Of a DNA stretch of 64,000 nucleotides, positions 24,459 to 32,922 are shown one piece after another. The notes beneath the pieces are model-generated. The model saw only the letters and a program-made list of their open reading frames with translations, ran no database searches and was not told the origin of the DNA. Location of the stretch: NCBI GenBank assembly GCA_937991535.1, contig CALKHN010000089.1:1-64000 (forward strand), written 5' to 3'. The DNA is from an uncultured Sphingobacteriales bacterium (GTDB lineage Bacteria; Bacteroidota; Bacteroidia; Chitinophagales; Chitinophagaceae). How positions within the stretch are numbered: position 1 is the first letter of the stretch; every line of letters begins with the position of its first letter. The position numbers and the translations under genes were made by a program.

Positions 24459-27400
24459 TTATCTCAGTAACGTAATATCCCCCTTTTTGGTTGCTTTACT
24501 TCCGTCTGTAAATTCTACTTCCAGCGTATAAGCATATGCATCCATAGGTTGCAAAACCCCCTTGTATTTTCCATCCCAACCCTGGGTTCGGTCTGTGGTT
24601 TGATATATCAATTGACCCCACCTGTTGTAGATACGGAAAACCATTTTACCAATAGCATATCCTCTTACAAATACCTTATCATTTACGCCATCGCCATTAG
24701 GTGAAAAGGCATTGGCTACAGCAATTAAAGGAGACACAAGTGCCGATACGGGCTGGCAAATCGTATCGGCGCAGCCATATTGGTTATAGGCAATAAGACA
24801 GGTATTGAATTCACCCGATGAATTAAACTGGTGTGCCGGGTTAACCTGCATAGAAGTATCTCCATCACCAAAATACCACTTATAACTCACTGCGTTCATT
24901 GAAGTATTGGTGAAGGAGGTTGGGGTATTTTCCTGAGGCTGTACGGGGCTAAAAGTAAAACCTGCTGTTGGTCCTAACCGCACATTAATGGTAAAGAAGG
25001 CAGAGTCGGATATATTACAGGTCATAGAATCCACCACCATTAATTTTACCCGGTAGGTGCCCTCTGTATTGTAATCATGCTCAGGAGAAAATTCGGTTGA
25101 AGAAGTGCCATCGCCAAAATCCCAGTAAAAAGATTGACCGGCTTCTGATATATTGGTAAAAATAGCGTGGTAGGGCACGCATCCTTCGGGAGGGGTTTCA
25201 AATTTAGCGACAACATTAGGCGCTACACGCATTTGAATGGTAAAGGTGTCCGGGGCGTTACAGTAATTGGTGTCTGCCAGAGAGAGTTGCACACTATAAG
25301 TTCCCGGTGCAGGAAATTCGTGCTGAATTTTACCAGGCCCCGTGGTTATAGGTGCAGAACCATCGCCAAAATCCCAGGTAAATGTGCTGTCGTGAAAAGG
25401 TTTTCCGGGTGGCGCAACGGAAGTGTTCGTAAATTCAAAATTCAAACTCTCGCAGGGAAGCATTTTAGCGGCAGTTGCTGCGAGTTCCGCCCGGTCTGTT
25501 CGCACCCTGATAGTAGTGTATGCCGTATCGCTAATAATACATTTACTGGAATCTACAGAGATCAGCGTTACATTGAAAGAACCCACAGTATTATAAGTAT
25601 TGCTGGTGGTGGGCACGGTGGTGGTATCTTTATTGCCATCGCCAAAGTCCCATATATACAATTTCCCTTTTTGCAGGGTATCCATGAAGTCTACCTTAAC
25701 CGGCACACAACCGTAGTTCCTGTATGGTTTTCCATCAATAGTAGGCCGGATACCATTGGTTACGCCGGAGAAATCCATTTCAATTTTTACAGCGGCCAGG
25801 TTGCATTCATTAGGGTTTCCCGACTTTGGCCGCCATACCCCCGGTGTTGTGGGAAAAGTGCTTTGGGGGAACCTCGATATAAAACAGGCCGCACATATAG
25901 CCTGGTAAATGACGCCATTGGCATCAAAACGGCTGGTGCCGCCATCCACGTGATCCCCGAAACCTCCTTTTTGCCCGTAAAATGCGCCAAACAAAATATC
26001 CTGTGCATCTTTTTCCAGTACGAAGAAATAAAAATCGCTCCCATCCGTACTACAGCCATTGGGTAATACATCGCAGTTTTTTGTGGGCATCCCAAAAGTT
26101 CCGGATGTATGAAACGGATCGTCCCCGCTGGGATTTAACCTGCCGCCCCACCCGGCTACATATACGTTCTCGCATTTGTCTACCGCGAAAGCTACGGGTG
26201 AAATATTAAAGGTTGCCGTGCCACTTCCAAATACGGTTGAATATACACTTGCCGAAAGGTTGGGCTGCATTTTTACGATAAATTGTTTTGTGCCGGGATT
26301 ATTATAAACTCCGGGGCTAACCGGCCAGGCGCCCAGGGTAACACCCATAACATAGGGAAAGCCTTTTTGGTCAAATTTTAAACCATATATAGCATCCATA
26401 TTGCTGGTGCCGAGGTAGCTGGCTCTTTGTAAAGCACCCATATTATTGAAAATGGCTATAAAAGCATCTGCTGTGCCTCCCTGGTAAGCGGATGCTATAA
26501 CACCTGAAGCAGGTACACCAGGCAGGTTATTGCTTTTGGTTGATCCGCCTACAAAAATATCGTTGGTAAGGGGGTTGAGCGCCAGTACAAAAGTACCATC
26601 ATCATCGGCGCCGCCGAATAATGTGCTGAACAATACGGTTCCCACGTCGGGTGCGATTTTCATTACCACGCCATCCTGTTTACCTGCTCTCGTGGTTTGT
26701 GATGCACCGGTGGTTACAGGAAAATTATCCGATTGCGTACAACTGGCAATATAAATATTATCACTGTTATCTAATATTACTTCGCTTCTTGAATCATCAC
26801 CATAAAAAACGGAGAGGCTGTTGGGCGACCTGGAAGTAGATATATTCACTCCGTCTGCATTGGTGCCCCCAATTCTTTTTGATCCAATAAGTTGCGTACC
26901 CGTAGCATTGAGTTTTGATACCACAATGTCGAAACCGCCTCCTGTTCCTGATTTATTATCTGCCGGTTGCAGGGGGTAATTACTTGAATTGGTTCTGCCC
27001 AGTATTACGAGGTTACCCTGGCTGTCTTCAATTAAACTGTGCGGCTGGTCGGCCCCTCCACCGCCGATATAAGTGGCATACAACCTGTTATTACCGCTGC
27101 CGTTAAATTTCATGATGCCGATATCAAAAGATTCTGTGCCGGTTCCTCCACCATAGGCGGTTTGAAAAGCACCTGTTGAAACCGGGAAGCCGGGACCAAA
27201 AACAATGCCTCCCGAATATAAGCTTCCATCGGCACCATAGGTTGCCGTAAATCCCCACTGGCTTGAGGCGCTGCCTGTAAATGTAGCGAATATAAGCGTG
27301 GGGTCTATTACCAGTATTTGAGATGGATCGTATTGCCTTACCTTTAGTTTCACTTTATCCCTGCCTTCCAGTACATACCTGCAATCCACCTCATTTTTTC

Positions 27401-28094
27401 CTGCATTGCTAACCTGGTAAGAATAGGGGGATAATTCTTTTACATCGCCCACTGATGTTTTGATATACAGTTCCCGGTTTTTGATCTGCAGCTTATCTAC
27501 TCCCTCATACTGCATAACAATATCATTCACATCGGCTCCCGGGTAAACAACTATATCATATTTTAATTGTCCGCCCTGTGCATAATAACGCACATCAATA
27601 TTGGGATAAATATTTTTATAGGTAACTGCCTGGAATATTTTGCAATGAGCCGCCCATTTGGAAGGATCATTGCCGGTAAGATAGTTTTCATAGGAGTTAA
27701 CCGGCTTTTCGCTTATTACCGTTGCATTGGTATTGGCTCCCGCAAAACGCATATTATACGCATGTGAGCGTAAAACAATACTGGCATCAGGATCCGTTAT
27801 CCCATGAGAAGGGCGGGGATGGGCCGACCGGTTACTTGTTTTTATATTTGTTTCACCTTCGGCTGCATGCCCGTGTAGGCGATCCGAAATTTGATGCATA
27901 TCATCTTCATTGTGCAGCAATACGGTAAACCCGTTTCGTTCAAGATAAAAAGCACCATTATTGATGACGCCCCTGAAGAGAACAGCATCGTTCCACTGAC
28001 CTTTGTTTTCGGTAAACTCAACAGCCTGCTGGGCAAAGGCGGCCAGGGTACTGAATAGTAAACAAACAAGAAGTATGTGGGATTTAGATTTCAA
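24459..28094 (-). CDS. Large T9SS-secreted protein: DUF7948, beta-propeller-like repeats, PKD domains, gliding-type C-terminal domain
   Basis: The 1211-residue surface protein has a signal peptide (ILLVCLLFSTLAAFAQ), an N-terminal DUF7948-like domain (FTENKGQWNDAVLFRG), SBBP-like propeller repeats over about 280-720 (ATYIGGGGADQ, STLFGGADDDG), and four PKD domains marked by WDFGDGN, WDFGDGS, WDFGDGT and WYFGDGD. It ends with a gliding motility-associated (T9SS type B) domain: NAFSPNGDGVND and RIYNRWGQLIYQT. It should be exported by T9SS and anchored or released with help of the adjacent PorP/SprF protein. The start codon is TTG at 28094; no in-frame ATG precedes the signal peptide. Confidence 0.93.
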   Translation of the reverse strand: MKSKSHILLVCLLFSTLAAFAQQAVEFTENKGQWNDAVLFRGVINNGAFYLERNGFTVLLHNEDDMHQISDRLHGHAAEGETNIKTSNRSAHPRPSHGITDPDASIVLRSHAYNMRFAGANTNATVISEKPVNSYENYLTGNDPSKWAAHCKIFQAVTYKNIYPNIDVRYYAQGGQLKYDIVVYPGADVNDIVMQYEGVDKLQIKNRELYIKTSVGDVKELSPYSYQVSNAGKNEVDCRYVLEGRDKVKLKVRQYDPSQILVIDPTLIFATFTGSASSQWGFTATYGADGSLYSGGIVFGPGFPVSTGAFQTAYGGGTGTESFDIGIMKFNGSGNNRLYATYIGGGGADQPHSLIEDSQGNLVILGRTNSSNYPLQPADNKSGTGGGFDIVVSKLNATGTQLIGSKRIGGTNADGVNISTSRSPNSLSVFYGDDSRSEVILDNSDNIYIASCTQSDNFPVTTGASQTTRAGKQDGVVMKIAPDVGTVLFSTLFGGADDDGTFVLALNPLTNDIFVGGSTKSNNLPGVPASGVIASAYQGGTADAFIAIFNNMGALQRASYLGTSNMDAIYGLKFDQKGFPYVMGVTLGAWPVSPGVYNNPGTKQFIVKMQPNLSASVYSTVFGSGTATFNISPVAFAVDKCENVYVAGWGGRLNPSGDDPFHTSGTFGMPTKNCDVLPNGCSTDGSDFYFFVLEKDAQDILFGAFYGQKGGFGDHVDGGTSRFDANGVIYQAICAACFISRFPQSTFPTTPGVWRPKSGNPNECNLAAVKIEMDFSGVTNGIRPTIDGKPYRNYGCVPVKVDFMDTLQKGKLYIWDFGDGNKDTTTVPTTSNTYNTVGSFNVTLISVDSSKCIISDTAYTTIRVRTDRAELAATAAKMLPCESLNFEFTNTSVAPPGKPFHDSTFTWDFGDGSAPITTGPGKIQHEFPAPGTYSVQLSLADTNYCNAPDTFTIQMRVAPNVVAKFETPPEGCVPYHAIFTNISEAGQSFYWDFGDGTSSTEFSPEHDYNTEGTYRVKLMVVDSMTCNISDSAFFTINVRLGPTAGFTFSPVQPQENTPTSFTNTSMNAVSYKWYFGDGDTSMQVNPAHQFNSSGEFNTCLIAYNQYGCADTICQPVSALVSPLIAVANAFSPNGDGVNDKVFVRGYAIGKMVFRIYNRWGQLIYQTTDRTQGWDGKYKGVLQPMDAYAYTLEVEFTDGSKATKKGDITLLR

Positions 28095-28152
28095 CTTTAG
28101 GTTCTTATTAATTGTACAGATTCTGATAGCGAATTTAACCCTAATTATATAT

Positions 28153-30264
28153 TTACGATATCTTACTCCACTGGGTTTGTCCTTTTTGATACTGAAGATA
28201 GTTTTTTAACTTCAAGTTAACTGCCATACCCATGTCCGGGTCATCATTTAACAGGTTTTCTGCATTTTGTTTGGCTAAATCTAACAAATGTTTATCCTGC
28301 ACGATACTTGCCAGTTTAAAATTAAGCATCCCGCTCTGGCGTGTACCTTCAATATCTCCCGGTCCGCGTATTTCAAGATCCTTTTCTGCTATAATAAAAC
28401 CATCATTGGTGGCACACATCATTTTCAATCTTTCCCGTGCATCGGCGGTTAACTTATTGCCGGTAAGTAAAATACAATAGCTTTTTTCACCTCCTCTTCC
28501 TACCCGCCCACGCAACTGGTGCAATTGCGATAAACCAAATTTTTCCGCGCTTTCAATAACCATCACTGTTGCGTTGGGAACGTTTACACCTACTTCAATA
28601 ACGGTAGTAGACACCATGATCTGAGTGTCCTTTTGTATAAAACGTTGCATGTTTGCATCTTTTTGCACCGCATTCATTTTTCCATGCACCATGCTTATCC
28701 AGTATTTCGGTTCAGGAAAATAAGCTTTCACATTTTCATAACCTTTCATCAGATTTTCATAATTCAGTTTTTCACTTTCTTCAATCAGCGGGAAAATGAT
28801 ATAGGCCTGCCGTCCTTTTACAATTTCAGCTTTTATAAAATCCATCACCTGCGAACGGGCGGTTTCATAGCGGTGAACAGTGGTAATGGGTATTCTTCCG
28901 GGCGGAAGTTCATCCATGATGCTGTAGTCAAGATCGCCATATGCCGTCATAGCCAGCGTTCTTGGGATAGGCGTTGCCGTCATCACCAGCATGTGCGGGG
29001 GAATTTCACTTTTATCCCAAAGCTTTGCTCTTTGCGCCACGCCAAAACGGTGTTGCTCATCTACCACAGCAAAGCCAAGCTTATTAAACTGCACCTGGTC
29101 TTCAATGAGGGCATGCGTACCTGTTAGTATATGAAGGCTTCCATCGGCGGCTTTCGATAAAAGTTCTTTTCGCCGGGCCTTTTTTGTGGAGCCGGTAAGC
29201 AGGCCTGTTTCAACAGGCATATCTTTTAAAAGCTCCCTGATGTTGTCGTAATGCTGCTGCGCGAGTATTTCAGTGGGCGCCATCATACAGCTTTGATAGC
29301 CATTATCGGCCGCGAGTAACATGCAAAGCAGGGCCACAATGGTTTTGCCGCTGCCCACATCGCCCTGCAGCAAACGATTCATCTGAAAGCCTCTTGCCGT
29401 ATCCTGCCTGATCTCTTTCAATACTCTTTTTTGGGCGCCGGTTAATTCAAAAGGAAGATGGGATTTATAAAAAGTATGAAATAATTCGCCCACCTGTTCA
29501 AACACAATGCCCTTTGAATAACGGTGGCGGTTAGAGCGTATCAGTCCCAGCCTTACCTGTGCGAGGAACAGCTCTTCAAATTTTAACCGGGTTAATGCTT
29601 TTTCATACTGTTCATTATCGGAGGGGAAATGAATATTCAGGTAAGCCTCGTATCGTGGAAATAGCTTCAGTTGTTGAATAATATTATCCGGAATATTTTC
29701 AGGTATATCTTTTTCATGAAGCAGCCCGATAAGCGTTTGCATCAGTTTGCCGATCTGTCTGCCGTTGAGCCCTCTCACTTTTAATTTTTCCGTGGTGGGA
29801 TAAACCGGCTCGAGATGATTTTTACCTCCGCTTTTTTCGACAGTAAATATTTCGGTTTCGGGATGGGTGATCTGCGGGCTGCCCATGAAGTATGAAAGCT
29901 TTCCGAAAACAAGATAGGACTGACCCACCTGGATATTTTTTTGTATCCAGCTAATGCCCTGGAACCAGGTGAGCTCCAGGGATCCCGTATCGTCCCTCAA
30001 TTCGGCAACTAAGCGCCTTCCTCTTTTTTCTCCCATTGTTTCGCAGGAAACGATTTTACCTGCCACCTGGATAAAATCTGAAGCCGGAGTAAGATCGCCG
30101 ATCTTTTTTATTTCTGTTTTATCTATATGCCGGTAAGGAAAGTGTTCCAGCAGATCGTTGAAAGTAAAAATGTTCAGTTCCTTTTTAAGCAGGTCTCCCT
30201 TCAGAGGACCAACGCCTTTAAGATACTCAATGGGATTGGATAATATAGAACTGAGCTGACTGAT
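28153..30264 (-). CDS. recG: ATP-dependent DNA helicase RecG with anomalous start
   Basis: RecG remodels stalled replication forks and Holliday junctions. Visible motifs: Walker A GDVGSGKT, DEQH box VVDEQHRFG, MTATPIPRTLAM, and VATTVIEVGVNVPN-like and HQLRGRVGRG segments. The conserved N-terminal wedge also reads in frame upstream of the GTG at 30066 (VGPLKGDLLKKELNIFTFND, LLEHFPYRHIDKT), back to about 30255. No in-frame ATG, GTG or TTG precedes it. I place the start at the ATC at 30264, giving about 703 residues, the family length. A perfect promoter box lies at 30282-30289. An out-of-frame ATG at 30268 suggests a frameshift as an alternative. Confidence 0.88.
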   Translation of the reverse strand: MSQLSSILSNPIEYLKGVGPLKGDLLKKELNIFTFNDLLEHFPYRHIDKTEIKKIGDLTPASDFIQVAGKIVSCETMGEKRGRRLVAELRDDTGSLELTWFQGISWIQKNIQVGQSYLVFGKLSYFMGSPQITHPETEIFTVEKSGGKNHLEPVYPTTEKLKVRGLNGRQIGKLMQTLIGLLHEKDIPENIPDNIIQQLKLFPRYEAYLNIHFPSDNEQYEKALTRLKFEELFLAQVRLGLIRSNRHRYSKGIVFEQVGELFHTFYKSHLPFELTGAQKRVLKEIRQDTARGFQMNRLLQGDVGSGKTIVALLCMLLAADNGYQSCMMAPTEILAQQHYDNIRELLKDMPVETGLLTGSTKKARRKELLSKAADGSLHILTGTHALIEDQVQFNKLGFAVVDEQHRFGVAQRAKLWDKSEIPPHMLVMTATPIPRTLAMTAYGDLDYSIMDELPPGRIPITTVHRYETARSQVMDFIKAEIVKGRQAYIIFPLIEESEKLNYENLMKGYENVKAYFPEPKYWISMVHGKMNAVQKDANMQRFIQKDTQIMVSTTVIEVGVNVPNATVMVIESAEKFGLSQLHQLRGRVGRGGEKSYCILLTGNKLTADARERLKMMCATNDGFIIAEKDLEIRGPGDIEGTRQSGMLNFKLASIVQDKHLLDLAKQNAENLLNDDPDMGMAVNLKLKNYLQYQKGQTQWSKIS

Positions 30265-30281
30265 ACATGCGGCTTTAATGG

Positions 30282-30289
30282 CAAATGTA
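30282..30289 (-). promoter_or_regulatory. Bacteroidota -7/-33 promoter for recG
   Basis: On the minus strand TACATTTG matches TAnnTTTG, with TTG 18 bp upstream, the expected -33 spacing. It ends 14 nt before an out-of-frame ATG at 30268, so transcription begins close to the start of the conserved recG frame. Confidence 0.6.
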
Positions 30290-30431
30290 AGGAAAGCCTG
30301 AATGACACAATTGATTGTCGCAATATCATTCGCTTTAAACTAAGAAAAATACTGACGGCAATTATTTATGCTTTGAAATCCTGAAATACCGTATTGTTTA
30401 TTAGGCAGAGCCGAAAGAAGTTTGTATACAT

Positions 30432-32000
30432 TCATAAAATGGTAACAGGAAATTCGCGGTATCCCGATCCTGTTGTCCAGCGTATCTTATAATCTCCCGT
30501 ATAGTTTACTTTGCCCATCGGATCCTTTCCGTCCCATTGTATCATAAATGTTTCTTCTCCTATTTTGCCGGTATATAAATTGGTTATCTTTTTGCCCGTT
30601 AAAGAATACAGGTCTACCTGTAATGTGCCGGGTGCCCATGATTTGCATACGATAACAGATTTTTCTTTTTTTGTGATGGTGTGTGGAAGTACAGTGGCGA
30701 GGTAGAGTTCTTTGCTTTCTGTAAAGTTCATTTCAGGTAAGCTAACTTTTCCTTTAGCATATTTTCTTTTAAAGCCGGGAGGATTCTTAAGCACGGTGTT
30801 TTCATAGCGTAAACGTTCAGCACGATGCTTGCCTTCCCTGAACCGCAGTTCATAAAGATCGCGTATGGTTTGGTTAAAATCGAGCAAACCTGTCCAGAGT
30901 TCACCCGCATTCTTTGAAGCGGTTGAATGGCCGTAAGCCCGTTTAAATGCTGCAATGCCCGTAGTATCATTATCCGCGCCCAGTCCGTTTGAATTAATGA
31001 ATTTCGGATTTACTTTATCCTTATTCCACATCACTTTCAGGTTGGTATTGATGATCCTTTGAATGTCTTGTTCACTAAAGACTATACCATAATGATAAGC
31101 TTCGGCAATTTTTTCTACCTCGCCGGCCTGGTAAGCCGAACGCCAGGGATGAACCCAAACGCCATGGCGTGTGTCCTTCTTTTCCAAATCAATATCCCCG
31201 GGAGTGAGCGGGTCAAAATAGTTCCAGCAATAGTGGTCGTCAAAATATTGGAAATGACTTTTTAATGTAAAAAAAATCCTTTCCGCCCTGTTTCTGTAAA
31301 CTGTACTGCCTGTAATGCGGTAAAGCCTCAGGTAAACCTGCCCCGCATCCAACTGTTTATTAAATGGGTGGCTTACTCCCGCCCGGTTGGTTGCAGGATC
31401 GTATATCCATTCCCTGAGGTTACCCGGGTTTAAAAACTTACTGAAGCCGGTATAAGCGCCATATGCGCCATCTTCATACCATGTTCCTCTTTTGTCCCAT
31501 TTCTCTGCGAAATCTTTTTTAGCTGTTTCAACATAAGCGTTTGCTCTGCTACCGTATATTGTTTTCAGGGAATCATTTTCCAGAACCAGAACACAGAAAT
31601 CAAGGATCCCTGTTATCAGAATGGCATCGCCTACAAGCGCGTCCTGCCAGTATCTTTTATCATAAGCATAGGGGCCAATCCATCCCCTGTATCCGTCCGG
31701 GTCGGTGTCCAGCCTGCTAATTAAAAAGTCGTAATATGCCATTCCGGCATCGAGCCATGCTGTATCTCCGGTGAGTTGAAAGTTTTCTACATATTGATCC
31801 ATGCCCACCCTGGCATGCCAGCAAAAGTTTTCGCCTTTTGCATTTTCTGTAAATGCGGGATTATTGATCATTTTGGCGGATAAGGCTTTTGGCGTTATGC
31901 CGGCCAAAGGATCATTTTGAGCAGGAACGGAAATGACAGTGCATAAAAGTACCGGAAAAAATAAAAATATAAAAAGATCGTGTCGCATAGTCATATACAT
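30432..32000 (-). CDS. Secreted protein with alpha/alpha-toroid-like region and FlgD-like C-terminal domain
   Basis: The roughly 522-residue product has a signal peptide (FIFLFFPVLLCTVISVPAQ) and a long middle rich in helix and aromatic residues (CWHARVGMDQYVENFQ, YWQDALVGDAILITG, WYEDGAYGAYTGF). This pattern resembles alpha/alpha-toroid enzymes of sugar polymer metabolism, but I do not recognise a family. The last 70 residues look like a FlgD/T9SS type A-like immunoglobulin domain (DLYSLTGKKITNLYTGK, WTTGSGYREF). The start among Met codons at 32033, 32000 or 31988 is uncertain; I use 32000. Function is not assigned. Confidence 0.75.
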   Translation of the reverse strand: MYMTMRHDLFIFLFFPVLLCTVISVPAQNDPLAGITPKALSAKMINNPAFTENAKGENFCWHARVGMDQYVENFQLTGDTAWLDAGMAYYDFLISRLDTDPDGYRGWIGPYAYDKRYWQDALVGDAILITGILDFCVLVLENDSLKTIYGSRANAYVETAKKDFAEKWDKRGTWYEDGAYGAYTGFSKFLNPGNLREWIYDPATNRAGVSHPFNKQLDAGQVYLRLYRITGSTVYRNRAERIFFTLKSHFQYFDDHYCWNYFDPLTPGDIDLEKKDTRHGVWVHPWRSAYQAGEVEKIAEAYHYGIVFSEQDIQRIINTNLKVMWNKDKVNPKFINSNGLGADNDTTGIAAFKRAYGHSTASKNAGELWTGLLDFNQTIRDLYELRFREGKHRAERLRYENTVLKNPPGFKRKYAKGKVSLPEMNFTESKELYLATVLPHTITKKEKSVIVCKSWAPGTLQVDLYSLTGKKITNLYTGKIGEETFMIQWDGKDPMGKVNYTGDYKIRWTTGSGYREFPVTIL

Positions 32001-32223
32001 TCTTTTTGAATCATTTGTTTGATGGATGTTCATAATGCTGATCACCGGGCAGTCCCAATCATCTGTGTAAATATCCTAAATCTTCTTATTACAACTATTT
32101 TATGACGATGTATGGAACTTTCTTGAACCGCCGGTGCGACGCAGGGATAAGCCGGGAAGCTTTACGGGTAGTTTGACTATTTCAGAAAAAGCATCCTATT
32201 AAATCTGCCAGGAAGAACAGTCT

Positions 32224-32577
32224 CTAATTATCATTAATCGCTGATAGTACATTTTGAACTTTAATCTTCAATTCCGGGAGATCATTTATTATAATTTGCC
32301 AAATTAAATGATTATCAACTCCAAAATATTCGTGAACTAAAATATGCCTCATCCCTGTTATTTGCCGCCATTCTATTTCGCTGAATTTATTTTTAGTTTC
32401 TTCAGAAATATAGTTTGCGGCTTCACCAATAATTTCAATTTGCTTAATTGAAGCAAAACGCATCATGGAATTTTTTAGGAAAGCGTCAAAAGCAATATTT
32501 GCTATATAATTCTCAATTTCTTCAACTGCCTCTAAAATATGTTGCAGTCTTTGTTTATCGCTAATTTTACCTTTCAT
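32224..32577 (-). CDS. HepT-like ribonuclease toxin (DUF86 family)
   Basis: The 117-residue helical protein is the toxin of a HepT/MntA toxin-antitoxin pair. HepT toxins are HEPN ribonucleases with an Rx4HxY active site, seen here as Arg77, His82 and Tyr84 in RHILVHEYF. The antitoxin gene lies immediately upstream and overlaps it by 11 bp, the usual order for the system. Family members can be inactivated by AMP addition to the tyrosine of this motif by the MntA partner. All the key residues are intact. Confidence 0.92.
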   Translation of the reverse strand: MKGKISDKQRLQHILEAVEEIENYIANIAFDAFLKNSMMRFASIKQIEIIGEAANYISEETKNKFSEIEWRQITGMRHILVHEYFGVDNHLIWQIIINDLPELKIKVQNVLSAINDN

Positions 32578-32860
32578 AAATAAGCTGTTTGTCCTTATTT
32601 ATGAATGGAAGAATATGCCTGGATACGCCATTACTCGAAACGAGGTCAATTTTTTTATGCAATTTTTCTTCCAGATCAAACTTCATATTGACAAAACTCA
32701 TACCGATGTGTTTAGAATAGTCAAGCTCAACCAGTATATCTATGTCGCTATCATTAGCGGCATCTTTTCGGGAATAAGATCCAAACAGGAAGGCTCTAAG
32801 TACAGGTTTATCCCGGAAGTAGTCCGCTATTGTTTTTATATCTTTCGCAGAAAGTTGCAT
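32567..32860 (-). CDS. MntA-type nucleotidyltransferase antitoxin
   Basis: The 97-residue protein has the minimal nucleotidyltransferase motif GSx10DxD: Gly27, Ser28, Asp39 and Asp41 in GSYSRKDAANDSDID. In known pairs it transfers AMP to the HepT active-site tyrosine. I use the ATG at 32860 because a perfect -7 promoter box (32865-32872) overlaps the codons of the longer frame that begins at 32878. The mRNA leader must then be very short or absent. It overlaps hepT by 11 bp. Confidence 0.88.
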   Translation of the reverse strand: MQLSAKDIKTIADYFRDKPVLRAFLFGSYSRKDAANDSDIDILVELDYSKHIGMSFVNMKFDLEEKLHKKIDLVSSNGVSRHILPFINKDKQLIYER

Positions 32861-32864
32861 GTAG

Positions 32865-32872
32865 CAAAAATA
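32865..32872 (-). promoter_or_regulatory. Bacteroidota -7 promoter box of the mntA-hepT pair
   Basis: TATTTTTG on the minus strand matches TAnnTTTG exactly, 4 nt before the ATG at 32860. A clear -33 TTG was not found, so strength is uncertain. Confidence 0.5.
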
Positions 32873-32922
32873 ACGCATTGTTTTCCTAATTTTAGTATTT
32901 AGTCTTTTTAAACGATTGTTCC

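Noticed and set aside
25167..26066. Long plus-strand open frame (299 codons) opposite the T9SS protein gene
   Set aside because: It lies wholly antisense to a well-supported 1211-residue protein, and its translation has no recognisable domain or signal.
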